This document shows positions 35,237 through 43,284 of a stretch of DNA of 64,000 nucleotides, one piece after another. The notes beneath the pieces are model-generated. The model was not told the DNA's origin and did no database searches. It saw only the letters and a program-made list of their open reading frames with translations. Both the position numbers and the translations under genes were made by a program. Position 1 is the stretch's first letter. Each line of letters starts with the position of its first letter. The stretch is from Pseudodonghicola xiamenensis DSM 18339 (lineage in GTDB: Bacteria > Pseudomonadota > Alphaproteobacteria > Rhodobacterales > Rhodobacteraceae): positions 23,472 through 87,471 of the forward strand of contig NZ_AUBS01000018.1 in NCBI RefSeq assembly GCF_000429365.1, in the 5' to 3' direction.

Positions 35237-36078
35237 CACGCCTCCTCCTGACCCTGGAACCGGGTGGCCCTGGCGGTGAACCGCTTCATCAGCAGGCCGT
35301 AGATCACCAGCAGCGTGAAACTGAACAGCGTTGTGAGCACCCCGAAGGCAAAGATGTTGGGATAGATTTCCACCGAAAAGGTGCCGTAGATCGCCAGCGG
35401 CAGCGTCAGTTCCCTGCCGGCGGTGAACAAGGTCCGGGCGAATTCGTCATAGCTGAGCGTGAAGGAGAACAGCATGGCCGACAGCACGCCCGGAAAGATG
35501 ATCGGAAAGGTCACCCGGCGGAACGTCTGGGCCGGGCTGACCCCCAGCGACAACGAAGCCTCTTCGACAGTGCGATCGAACCGGTTGAAGATGGCCAGCA
35601 TCACCAGGAAGGCGAAGGGATAGGTATAGACCACGTGCAGCACGAAAGAGGTGCTCCACCAGGCCCGCCCGATCCCCAGCGTGTTGGACAGCAGCGCCAT
35701 CCCGAGACCGACCAGAACACCCGGCACCATCATCCCGAGGATGATCAGGTAGAACGCCGGCCCGGAGCCCTTGAACTTGGTGCGGAAGGCCTCGGCGCTC
35801 ATCACCCCGAGCACGGTGGACACGACCGTGGTCATGAAGGCCAGCACGATCGAGCGCAACAGGCTGTCGCCGACGGGCAGTTGCGACACCCGCGAGGTAT
35901 CGGCCAGCCCCAGCAGATGCTGATACCAGTAGATCGACCAATCGCGGATCGGGAATTGCGGCCCGCCGTCCGGGCTCTGGAACGAGAGGATCGCCAGGAC
36001 GATCATCGGTCCATAGAGGAACAGCAGGAAAAGGACGGTATAAAGGGCAAGTGTGGGGCGAAGGATGCGGGATTGCAT
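35236..36078 (-). CDS. ABC transporter permease, PotC type
   Basis: A 280-residue inner-membrane permease of the spermidine/putrescine family with about six transmembrane helices. The EAA loop (VEEASLSLGVSPAQTFRRVTFP, about 188-210) is the ATPase contact. It lies 3 bp after the PotB-type gene and overlaps the SDR start. Confidence 0.9.
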   Translation of the reverse strand: MQSRILRPTLALYTVLFLLFLYGPMIVLAILSFQSPDGGPQFPIRDWSIYWYQHLLGLADTSRVSQLPVGDSLLRSIVLAFMTTVVSTVLGVMSAEAFRTKFKGSGPAFYLIILGMMVPGVLVGLGMALLSNTLGIGRAWWSTSFVLHVVYTYPFAFLVMLAIFNRFDRTVEEASLSLGVSPAQTFRRVTFPIIFPGVLSAMLFSFTLSYDEFARTLFTAGRELTLPLAIYGTFSVEIYPNIFAFGVLTTLFSFTLLVIYGLLMKRFTARATRFQGQEEA

Positions 36079-36081
36079 GGC

Positions 36082-36993
36082 TCACATTTCCTTTCGCAGG
36101 TCGACGATGCGCAGCGCGAGCGCGATCACCGCAGTGATGATGAGGGTGAGCACCACACCGGCGACGGCGGCAAAGGCCCATTTCAACGAACCGACCTGGC
36201 TGACGATGATATTGCCCAGCAGGTTGACCTTGCGGCCCGACAGCGAGGCGGCGGTGGCGAATTCGCCCAGCACCATGACCGAGACGAAAATGCCCCCAAC
36301 CATCACCCCCGGCAGCGACAGCGGCAGGATGATGCGGCGAAAGATGGTGCCGAAGGACGCACCCAGATCGCGCGCGGCCTCGATCACGGATGCGTCGATC
36401 CGGCCCAGCATGAAGGTGATCGGCCCGACCATGAACACGCAATAGATCTGCGTCATGCCGACCAGCACCGAGAATTCCGAGAACAACAGGAAGGTCAGCG
36501 GCTCGTGAATGATGCCGAGGTTCATCAAGATCGTGTTGATCGCCCCTTCGGTCCCCAGCATCGGACGCCAGGCGATCACCCGGATCAGGAACGAGGTCCA
36601 GAACGGGATCACGCAGGCAACGAGCAACGCCGTCTGCAGCGTCTTGTTGCGCACGAAAAGGCCGATGAACAGCGCCACCGGATAGCCGACGACAAGGGTT
36701 GCCAGCAGGACGATCGCCCAGATCCGCAAGGTGGTCCAGATCGCACCCAGGTAGGTCGGCGAGCTCATGAACCGTTCCCAGCTTGCCGTGGTCAGGGTGG
36801 AGTTCACCGAAAACGTCGTTTGTGTCCAGAACGACACATAGACCACCATGCACATCGGCAGGACCATGAAGAAGAACATCCACAAGAGCCCCGGCGTCAG
36901 CAGCGCCAGCGCCCGACGGCGGTCCCTTGTCTCGCGCAATTCCGATGGCGACTGCGCGGCAGGACGCGGGGTGTCTGTCAAAACAGAGGTCAT
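36082..36993 (-). CDS. ABC transporter permease, PotB type
   Basis: A 303-residue permease, PotB/HisM-like, with about six membrane segments and an EAA loop (VIEAARDLGASFGTIFRRIILPLSLPG, split here for description: EAARDLGAS near residue 210). ATG 36993 overlaps the ATPase stop by one base (TGATG), so translation is coupled. Confidence 0.9.
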   Translation of the reverse strand: MTSVLTDTPRPAAQSPSELRETRDRRRALALLTPGLLWMFFFMVLPMCMVVYVSFWTQTTFSVNSTLTTASWERFMSSPTYLGAIWTTLRIWAIVLLATLVVGYPVALFIGLFVRNKTLQTALLVACVIPFWTSFLIRVIAWRPMLGTEGAINTILMNLGIIHEPLTFLLFSEFSVLVGMTQIYCVFMVGPITFMLGRIDASVIEAARDLGASFGTIFRRIILPLSLPGVMVGGIFVSVMVLGEFATAASLSGRKVNLLGNIIVSQVGSLKWAFAAVAGVVLTLIITAVIALALRIVDLRKEM

Positions 36994-38015
36994 CAAACGG
37001 CTTCCTGGAACTGTCGCGCCGCATCGAACGCGAAATGGAGATCATAGCTCTGGCCTTCGACCAGAGCCGGAAGGCGGGGGCAGCTCAGGTGATCGACGAC
37101 CTGCATCAAGGTGCCGTCCTTCGACCGAAAGAACGCCAGGGCAGTGGGGCCATTGAACTCTCCGGTCAGATATTTCGCGCTCAGATGCGGGCGGTCCGAA
37201 GGGACCTGCCCCTGTGGCGCCACGTCGATCTGATCGAACCGCACCGCCAGCCGCACCGCCTCCGACGCCGCGCCACACAGGCCGGCATCAAAGATGTTCC
37301 ATGCGTTCAGATGGCGCGCGGCTTCGGCATTCCGGGGGCTGGAGAACAGCACATCCGGCGTGTCCGACTGCACGATGCGCCCGTTGGCCAATACCGCCAC
37401 CTTGTCGCCCATGGTCAGCGCTTCGGTTTCCGATCCGGTCACATGTAGAAAGCTGACGCCAAGACGTTCGCGAATGGCCTTCAGTTCGTCACACATGCGC
37501 GCGCGCAAATTGGCGTCGAGCGCCCCCAGCGGTTCGTCCAGCAGCACGATCCGCGGTTCCGTTACCAGCGTCCGCGCCAGCGCGACCCGCTGACGCTGAC
37601 CGCCGGAAATCGCGCTGACGGAGCGGTGCCCGAAGCCGTCGAGACCGACAAGCTGCAGCGCATCCTGGGTCCGGCCGGCAATTTCCGCCTCGTCGCGGAC
37701 CGGAGAGACGGCGCTATACCGCAGCCCGAAGGCGACATTCTGCGCCACGGTCAGATGCGGAAACAGGGCGAAGTTCTGAAACACGAAGCCGATATCACGC
37801 AGATGCGGCGCCTTGCCGTCGATCCGCTCTCCGTCAATGGCGATTTCGCCCGCGTCCGGCTCTTCGAAGCCCGAGATCAGGCGCAGCAGCGTGGTCTTTC
37901 CGGACCCCGACGCGCCAAGCAGCGACATATAGGTGTTTTCCGGCACGACGAAATCAACGCCGTCCAAGGCAACGGTCCCACCGTATCGGCGACTGACCCG
38001 GCTTAGCGTAAGCAC
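36993..38015 (-). CDS. ABC transporter ATP-binding protein, PotA type
   Basis: A 340-residue importer ATPase: Walker A GASGSGKTT (about residue 34), Q-loop FVFQNFALFP, signature ISGGQRQR (about 139), Walker B IVLLDEPLGALD and a C-terminal TOBE-like regulatory region. In place of the usual H-loop THDQ-type sequence it reads HVTGSETEAL, so the switch histidine is displaced or missing (HVTGSE where most have HVTHDQ). Start is GTG 38015, with AGGGAG 7 bases ahead; a longer frame reaches into the AT-rich operator region. First gene of the importer operon, divergent from the GntR-type regulator. Confidence 0.88.
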   Translation of the reverse strand: MLTLSRVSRRYGGTVALDGVDFVVPENTYMSLLGASGSGKTTLLRLISGFEEPDAGEIAIDGERIDGKAPHLRDIGFVFQNFALFPHLTVAQNVAFGLRYSAVSPVRDEAEIAGRTQDALQLVGLDGFGHRSVSAISGGQRQRVALARTLVTEPRIVLLDEPLGALDANLRARMCDELKAIRERLGVSFLHVTGSETEALTMGDKVAVLANGRIVQSDTPDVLFSSPRNAEAARHLNAWNIFDAGLCGAASEAVRLAVRFDQIDVAPQGQVPSDRPHLSAKYLTGEFNGPTALAFFRSKDGTLMQVVDHLSCPRLPALVEGQSYDLHFAFDAARQFQEAV

Positions 38016-38323
38016 TGTGCTCTCCCTGATTACGATTTTTTTGATACAAAAGTCGATTCTACCGAACACAGCAAGACTAAAATGATTTTTGCATCGCAAA
38101 CATCATTTTAGTCGCATCCTTCAGAGCACCAAACCAGCTTGGAAGACTTTGAAATCCCTTTGAATCTGAGGTTCTTCGCTGAAATTCTGTGCATCGCCGC
38201 GACGGCATCTGCCGACAAAACGATTTTTGCGTGCAGTAGAGGAAAGACTTCCATGCCAGATCTTTGCCGCCTATTCTGCCCGCAGCTCATGCACGACCCA
38301 CGGACAAACGAAGGAAACGCCCC
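38016..38323. promoter_or_regulatory. Divergent regulatory region between importer operon and GntR-type gene
   Basis: A 308-bp gene-free spacer, strongly AT-rich next to the importer. It contains a 37-bp dyad at 38076-38112 (own entry). Two further copies of its core GATTTTTG motif occur: CGATTTTTTTGAT near 38034 and AAAACGATTTTTGCGT near 38217-38232. The three sites suit a dimeric, multi-site regulator acting on both promoters. Confidence 0.6.
38076..38112. promoter_or_regulatory. Long dyad operator candidate (37 bp)
   Basis: Outer 11-bp arms ACTAAAATGAT / ATCATTTTAGT and inner arms TTTGC / GCAAA share one centre at 38094; 16 of 18 base pairs are complementary. It lies 61 bp upstream of the ATPase GTG start, in promoter territory. 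A double-winged-helix regulator is encoded next door. Confidence 0.7.
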
Positions 38324-39307
38324 GTGAAAACCGAGGTAGAGACGGACAAACGCACAACCCTTTTCGAGGCTGCGGCGAATTTGATTCGCCACAACATCGA
38401 GATCGGTTTGCTCTATCCCGGTCTCGTCCTGCAGGAGAGCGCGCTTTCTGAACGGATGGAAATGTCACGGGCCACGGTGAAGCGCGCGCTTGAGATGATC
38501 GAGGCCGAAGGCCGGATCCGACGGTTCTCGGGGCGCGGGTTTCTGGTCAACGGCGGCTCAGGCGCCCCGAAACGCGAAGACCTTCGGCTAATCGAATTCG
38601 ACTTGTCCGGCCTGGACGAGGCCATGGGCAAACCCAATTGGCTGCGCATCTATGACGATGTGGCCTATCACGTCACCCGCTGTCCGGTGTTCGGGCGCTA
38701 TCGGATCATCGAATCCCTGATGGCCGAGGAATTCGGGGTGTCGCGCACCCTGATCCGTGACGCCCTGGGGCGGCTGCAGGAGCGCGGCCTGGTGCAGAAA
38801 AGCCGAACCTCGCGCTGGGTGGTGGAGCCGCTGACCTCGCAGCGGATCAAGGACAAATACCAATTGCGCTCGATCCTCGAAGTGGCGGCCCTGCGGTCGG
38901 CCAGCCTGCCGGTCGAGGCCCTGCGGCAGCTTTCCGATGAGATCAACGCCCTGTCCCCGGGAGAAATCCTGACCCCGACGAAATGGTTTTCACTGGATCG
39001 CCGGTTCTTTGAACTGGCCGTTCTGACCACCCCGAACACGGATCTGGCCACCTATGCGTCAAGCAACCGGCTCGCGCTCGAGGCCTGCCAGTCGGCACTG
39101 TTCTCGCTGGGGCTGCCCCCGGATACACAATCGCTTCTGGAACTGCGGCAGATCAGTGAACTGGCGCTTTCCGGCTCGATCTCGGCTGCAACCAGCATGT
39201 TGTCGATGCATCTGCAAAAGGCCTGCGAACGGACAGTAGCACAGTTGAAAATCACTGCGATCATCGAACCGACATCGGATTTCCCCGATTATCTTCAGCG
39301 CGCCTGA
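38324..39307 (+). CDS. GntR-family regulator with two winged-helix domains and a C-terminal FCD-like domain
   Basis: A 327-residue regulator. The N-terminal segment (about residues 12-76) is a GntR winged helix: LLYPGLVLQESALSERMEMS then RATVKRALEMIEAEGRIRR. A second, separate winged helix follows at about 110-170 (DVAYHVTRC..., EEFGVSRTLIRDALGRLQERGLV). The rest (172-315) is an all-helical FCD/FadR-like ligand domain. Standard GntR proteins have one DNA-binding domain, so this is a tandem arrangement. Start is GTG 38324 with AAGGAAA ahead. Divergent from, and presumably controlling, the PotABCD-like importer and its SDRs. Confidence 0.82.
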   Translation: MKTEVETDKRTTLFEAAANLIRHNIEIGLLYPGLVLQESALSERMEMSRATVKRALEMIEAEGRIRRFSGRGFLVNGGSGAPKREDLRLIEFDLSGLDEAMGKPNWLRIYDDVAYHVTRCPVFGRYRIIESLMAEEFGVSRTLIRDALGRLQERGLVQKSRTSRWVVEPLTSQRIKDKYQLRSILEVAALRSASLPVEALRQLSDEINALSPGEILTPTKWFSLDRRFFELAVLTTPNTDLATYASSNRLALEACQSALFSLGLPPDTQSLLELRQISELALSGSISAATSMLSMHLQKACERTVAQLKITAIIEPTSDFPDYLQRA

Positions 39308-39334
39308 CGCCGCTGTGCCCCCCCAAAAAACAAT

Positions 39335-39367
39335 CACGCGGCCCGGGCGATCGCCACGAGCCGCGTG
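39335..39367 (-). terminator. Terminator between GntR-type gene and dctP
   Basis: Arms CACGCGGC / GCCGCGTG with a 17-base loop between convergent genes. On the minus strand it is followed by ATTGTTTTTTGG, a clear U-tract, so it terminates the TRAP operon; it may also stop the opposite transcript. Confidence 0.8.
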
Positions 39368-39416
39368 AAAGAATGCTATCAGGTCCGGCGTCCAAATGGC
39401 CGTCGGACCGTTTGCC

Positions 39417-40505
39417 TTACTGGCCGGCGCAGGCCTCGATCTTGGCCAGATCCGGGCCGTTGGGGGTGCGGCCCAGGTTGAACGGCGCCGAAGCGTCGCG
39501 CCAGCTGGAATAATCCTTCAGATAGCTGAGCTGGCTGGCATAGACCTTGGCCGACAGCGGGTTCTGACAGGCGACTTCCTCGATGGTTTCATTGGCCATC
39601 TGCTGGATTTGCGCCAGAGCAGCATCATCCAGCCGGTCGATCTCAACCCCGGCGGCCTTGAATTCGCCATAGGCTTCGGTGGCGCGCTTTTCGGTGAACG
39701 ACAGGCTCCACAGCATGGTGGCATTGGCGGCGATCTTCAGGCGTTCCTGGGTTTCCGCATCCAGCGCGTCCCAGGCCGCCTTGTTGATCATCACCCCGAA
39801 GACCGAAGACGACTGGTGCCAGCCCGGGGTCGACCAGTATTTGGTGACCTGCTGGAAGCCGCCGGAATAATCCACGTTCGGTGTCGAGAATTCGGCACCG
39901 TCGATCACACCGCGTTCCAGCGACTGATAGATTTCACCGCCGGCCATGCTGACCTGGTTACCGCCCAGCTTTTCAAGCAGCTTGCCCTGCTCCAGCCCCG
40001 ACAGCCGCAGCCGCAGACCTTTCAGGTCATCAACCGTCTTGATCGGCTTGTTCACGGTACGGAAACCGGATTCGTTGTTGGTCACGCCATAGGGCAGATA
40101 GACCATGCCGAACTTGCCATAGACCTCATTGTAAAGGTCGGCACCGCCCCATTCCTGGATCCAGTTCACATAGTCCACCGCATTGAACAGGCTGGCGGTG
40201 GTAGCCAACGGCGAAAACGCGCTGTCGCGGCCCGCCCAATAGCCCGGCCAGTCCGCACCGGCCTGGATGGTCCCGGATTCAACCGCACCAAAGACCTCGC
40301 CCGCCGGAACGATGTTGCCGCCGTCATAGAATTCGATCTGCAGCTTGTCGTCATCGACCAGGTCGTTGACCATCTTGACCCAATGCTTGTCGGTCTCGAT
40401 CAACTCGAGGCTCGACGGCCAGGTGGTGGTCATTGTCCAGGTCTCGGCAACGGCGGGCGCCGCAGTGCTCAACGCGAGAGCTGCGATCGTCATCATCTTC
40501 TTCAT
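39417..40505 (-). CDS. dctP: TRAP transporter substrate-binding protein (DctP type)
   Basis: A 362-residue periplasmic TRAP receptor. Signal peptide MKKMMTIAALALSTAAPAVA, cleaved before ETW. It belongs to the DctP family; the RLRLSGLEQGKLLEKLGG segment near residue 168 includes the conserved Arg that binds the ligand carboxylate. GAGGAGG precedes ATG 40505. Ligands of TRAP systems are mostly organic acids; the neighbouring acyl-CoA synthetase and enoyl-CoA hydratase suggest a carboxylic acid activated to its CoA ester. Confidence 0.9.
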   Translation of the reverse strand: MKKMMTIAALALSTAAPAVAETWTMTTTWPSSLELIETDKHWVKMVNDLVDDDKLQIEFYDGGNIVPAGEVFGAVESGTIQAGADWPGYWAGRDSAFSPLATTASLFNAVDYVNWIQEWGGADLYNEVYGKFGMVYLPYGVTNNESGFRTVNKPIKTVDDLKGLRLRLSGLEQGKLLEKLGGNQVSMAGGEIYQSLERGVIDGAEFSTPNVDYSGGFQQVTKYWSTPGWHQSSSVFGVMINKAAWDALDAETQERLKIAANATMLWSLSFTEKRATEAYGEFKAAGVEIDRLDDAALAQIQQMANETIEEVACQNPLSAKVYASQLSYLKDYSSWRDASAPFNLGRTPNGPDLAKIEACAGQ

Positions 40506-40546
40506 AGTCAGAACCTCCTCATGACTTCGAACTTAACAAAATAGGG

Positions 40547-41872
40547 TCACCCGCCGTAGAGCGTGCTTGGCAACCAGGTCACCAACGACGGGAACAAGAT
40601 GATCATCACACACATCGAGATGATCAACAGAATGAAGGGGAATACACCCCGGATAATGTCCCCGGTCGACACGTCGTCCGGGGCAATCGCCCGCATATAG
40701 AACAACGCATAGCCAAAGGGCGGCGACAGGAAGCTGGTCTGCAGAACCACCGCCATCAGGATCACGAACCACAGCGGGTTGATCCCCATTTCATTGACCA
40801 GCGGCAGGAAGATCGGGAAGGACAGCAGGACGATGCCGGTCCAGTCCAGGAACATACCCAGAATGAAGACCACCAGCAGCATCATCGCCACCAGCATATA
40901 GGGGTCATCCGCCAGCCCGCGGATCAGATCCTGGCTGGCTCGCAGCCCGCCGGTGATGTTGAACACCCCGGTAAAGGCGGTGGCACCGACCACGATGAAC
41001 AGGATCATCGCCGAGGTCCGTCCGGTTTCCAGCAACGCCGAATAGAAGGTCGCCCATTCGAACCGCCCGCGCGAGATCACGATCAGCAGCGCAAGCACGG
41101 CACCGATGGCGCTGGCCTCGGTTGCGGTGGCGATACCAGCCAGCAGCGATCCAAGAATGCCCAGGATCAGCACCAGCGGCGGCACGGCCTCGACGATCAG
41201 CAGCCGCCACATCGCGGCGCGGCTGATCTGTTCCTCGTCCCGGACCGGCGGCGCCCATTCCGGCTTGAACCAGGCGATCGCCGCCACATAGATCGCATAC
41301 ATAAGCCCCAGCAGAACCCCGGGCATCATCGCCCCGGCAAAGAGCTGCCCGACCGACAGGCCCGGCGCATAGGAGGCCATCAGGATCAGCATGATCGAAG
41401 GCGGGATCAGGATACCGAGACAGCCGGAAGAGGCGATCAGCCCGGTCGCCAGCTTCTTGTCATAGCCATATTGCAGCATCGGCTTCAGCGCCATCATCCC
41501 CATCACGGTGATCGAGGCACCGATGATCCCGGTGGTCGCGGCCAGCAGGATCGAGATGAAGACCACCGCCAGCCCGAGGCCCCCGGTGACCCGCGCCATG
41601 AGGTGGCGCAGGGCCTCGAACATCTTGTCGGTGACACCGCTGTCGGACAGGAACCGCGCCATCAGCACGAACAGCGGAATGGCGATCAGAACGTAATTGT
41701 CGAGCACATCGCCGAAAATCCGGTTGACCACGATCCCCAGAACCATCGGTTTGCCGGCGATCACCGCCCCCAGAACCGCGGTCCCGCCCAGCACGAAGGC
41801 CAGCGGATGCCCCATGAACAGGCCCAGCAGCAGCAGGCCCGACATAATCAACGCAATTGCTTCACCGGACAT
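40547..41872 (-). CDS. dctM: TRAP transporter large permease (DctM type)
   Basis: A 441-residue, about 12-helix inner-membrane protein of the DctM family, which forms the ion-coupled translocation channel. The motif GILIPPSIMLILMA (about 150) is typical. ATG 41872 has GGAG ahead and overlaps the dctQ stop by 11 bp; the frame extends to 41893 but lacks a ribosome site there. Confidence 0.9.
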   Translation of the reverse strand: MSGEAIALIMSGLLLLGLFMGHPLAFVLGGTAVLGAVIAGKPMVLGIVVNRIFGDVLDNYVLIAIPLFVLMARFLSDSGVTDKMFEALRHLMARVTGGLGLAVVFISILLAATTGIIGASITVMGMMALKPMLQYGYDKKLATGLIASSGCLGILIPPSIMLILMASYAPGLSVGQLFAGAMMPGVLLGLMYAIYVAAIAWFKPEWAPPVRDEEQISRAAMWRLLIVEAVPPLVLILGILGSLLAGIATATEASAIGAVLALLIVISRGRFEWATFYSALLETGRTSAMILFIVVGATAFTGVFNITGGLRASQDLIRGLADDPYMLVAMMLLVVFILGMFLDWTGIVLLSFPIFLPLVNEMGINPLWFVILMAVVLQTSFLSPPFGYALFYMRAIAPDDVSTGDIIRGVFPFILLIISMCVMIILFPSLVTWLPSTLYGG

Positions 41873-42422
41873 CCATCGGCTCCATCGGTTCAAGGTGGTC
41901 GGTCTTGTTCAGAACCAGTTTGAGCACTTCGGCCACGCCCTGAATCAGCAACAGCGCGGCTGCGACGAACATGGCGATTTTCAGCGGATAGACCGGAAGC
42001 TGCACCGCGCCATAAGTGACTTCTCCCTGTTTCAGGGAGGTCATGGCGAAATCCCAGCTGCGCCGGGTAAAGACCCAGGCGAACGGCAAAAAGAAGATCA
42101 GATAGCCGGCGACCTCGGTCCATCGACGGAACTGATGACCCATTCGCTCGGTCAGAAGATCGACCCGCACATGCGCCTGATGGCGCAGGGCATAACCACC
42201 CAGCAAGATGAAGTAGAACCCATAGAGCTGCTTGCTCAGGTCGAACGCCCAGCGTGTCGGTGACCCGAACACATAGCGCATGAAGACGTCGTAGATGATG
42301 ATCCCGGCAAAAACGATAGCGACGACGGATACAATCCGACCGACGAGCTCGTTGATGCCGTTGATCAGGCGAATGATCGGCAAATCAGAAGCCTCCCCAA
42401 AATTCGCGGCCGTTTCGGCCAT
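41862..42422 (-). CDS. dctQ: TRAP transporter small permease (DctQ type)
   Basis: A 186-residue four-helix membrane protein of the DctQ family, the essential partner of DctM. ATG 42422 is taken as start; a GTG at 42437 would lie inside a strong hairpin and is less likely. Its 3' end overlaps dctM. The TRWAFDLSKQLYGFYFILLGGYAL segment (about 45-68) and a following HVRVDLL are family typical. Confidence 0.88.
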   Translation of the reverse strand: MAETAANFGEASDLPIIRLINGINELVGRIVSVVAIVFAGIIIYDVFMRYVFGSPTRWAFDLSKQLYGFYFILLGGYALRHQAHVRVDLLTERMGHQFRRWTEVAGYLIFFLPFAWVFTRRSWDFAMTSLKQGEVTYGAVQLPVYPLKIAMFVAAALLLIQGVAEVLKLVLNKTDHLEPMEPMDVR

Positions 42423-42426
42423 TTCG

Positions 42427-42447
42427 GACAGCCCCACAGGGGCTGTC
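42427..42447 (-). promoter_or_regulatory. Hairpin at the dctQ translation start
   Basis: Perfect 9-bp arms GACAGCCCC / GGGGCTGTC with a 3-base loop, ending 4 bp before the dctQ ATG on the minus strand. In RNA it would hide the ribosome-binding region, so it may control translation, or it may be the terminator of the upstream enoyl-CoA hydratase transcript. No U-tract follows. Confidence 0.45.
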
Positions 42448-42513
42448 TATTCCCTTCTTACTCCGTGGCGGAGCCTGCAATTTATTGGCTGTTTTAGCAA
42501 CCCACCCGAGCAC

Positions 42514-43284
42514 TCAGCAGCCCTGCCATCGCGCGGCGCGCTTCTCGGCAAAGGCCAGCGCGCCCTCATGTGCATCACCCGACACCGCGATCGGTGCAAA
42601 GACCCGATCACTCTCGTGCCAAAGCGCGGTTTCATCTCCCTGCCCCATACCATGCAGCAGGGACAGAATCGCGCTGACCGGCAGCGGCGCGCAGGCGGTG
42701 ATGTCACGCGCCAGCGCCAGGGCTTCGGGTTTCGGATCGGCGGTTTCGGTGCTGCGGCTGATCAGCCCCAGCGTTTCGGCCTCGTCACGGTCGAAGATAC
42801 GCCCGGTCAGCAGAATCTCGGCCGCCTTTGCCGCCGGCACGCGCTCGGCCAGGCGAAAGGTGCCACCTGCCCCGGCGATCAGGCCGCGTTTCGGTTCCGG
42901 CAGCCCGAAACGGGCCCCGGGCGAGGCAACGATCATGTCGCAGGCCAGTGCCAATTCGAATCCGCCCGCCAGGGCCGCGCCACCGACGGCCGCGATCAGT
43001 GGCTTGTTGCGGTGCCGGCGGACCAGGCCGCCGAATCCGTCGCGCCCGTTCAGGATCGCGTCTCCTTCCCCTGCGGCGAAGGCCTTGAGATCCATACCGG
43101 CGCAAAAGCTCCGCCCTGCGGCGCACAGCACCCCGACACGGATTGTCTCGTCCTGTTCGATCCAGTCGAAAGCCGCGCGCAGACCGTCGCACAATGCGCC
43201 GTCCACCGCGTTATGTGCCTCCGGACGATTCATCGTCACCACGCCGATATCGTCCAGCGTCTCTGTCAGTACAACCTCAGCCAA
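42514..43284 (-). CDS. Enoyl-CoA hydratase/isomerase family protein
   Basis: A 256-residue crotonase-fold enzyme. The oxyanion-hole segments are visible: AAGRSFCAGMDLKAFA (about 54-70) and GGAALAGGFELALACDM (about 101-117); the GLIAGAGGTFRL loop (about 133-144) has no Glu at the usual second catalytic position, which may shift the chemistry. It probably hydrates or isomerises an enoyl-CoA formed after the adjacent acyl-CoA synthetase. TTG 43284 is preferred (AGGGGG ahead); TTG 43305 is an alternative. It overlaps the synthetase stop by 8 bp. Confidence 0.87.
   Translation of the reverse strand: MAEVVLTETLDDIGVVTMNRPEAHNAVDGALCDGLRAAFDWIEQDETIRVGVLCAAGRSFCAGMDLKAFAAGEGDAILNGRDGFGGLVRRHRNKPLIAAVGGAALAGGFELALACDMIVASPGARFGLPEPKRGLIAGAGGTFRLAERVPAAKAAEILLTGRIFDRDEAETLGLISRSTETADPKPEALALARDITACAPLPVSAILSLLHGMGQGDETALWHESDRVFAPIAVSGDAHEGALAFAEKRAARWQGC

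Noticed and set aside
35447..37045. Long frames on both strands overlapping the two PotB/PotC-type permeases
   Set aside because: The permease frames have membrane helices and EAA loops; the alternatives are Arg/Asp/His-rich without structure.
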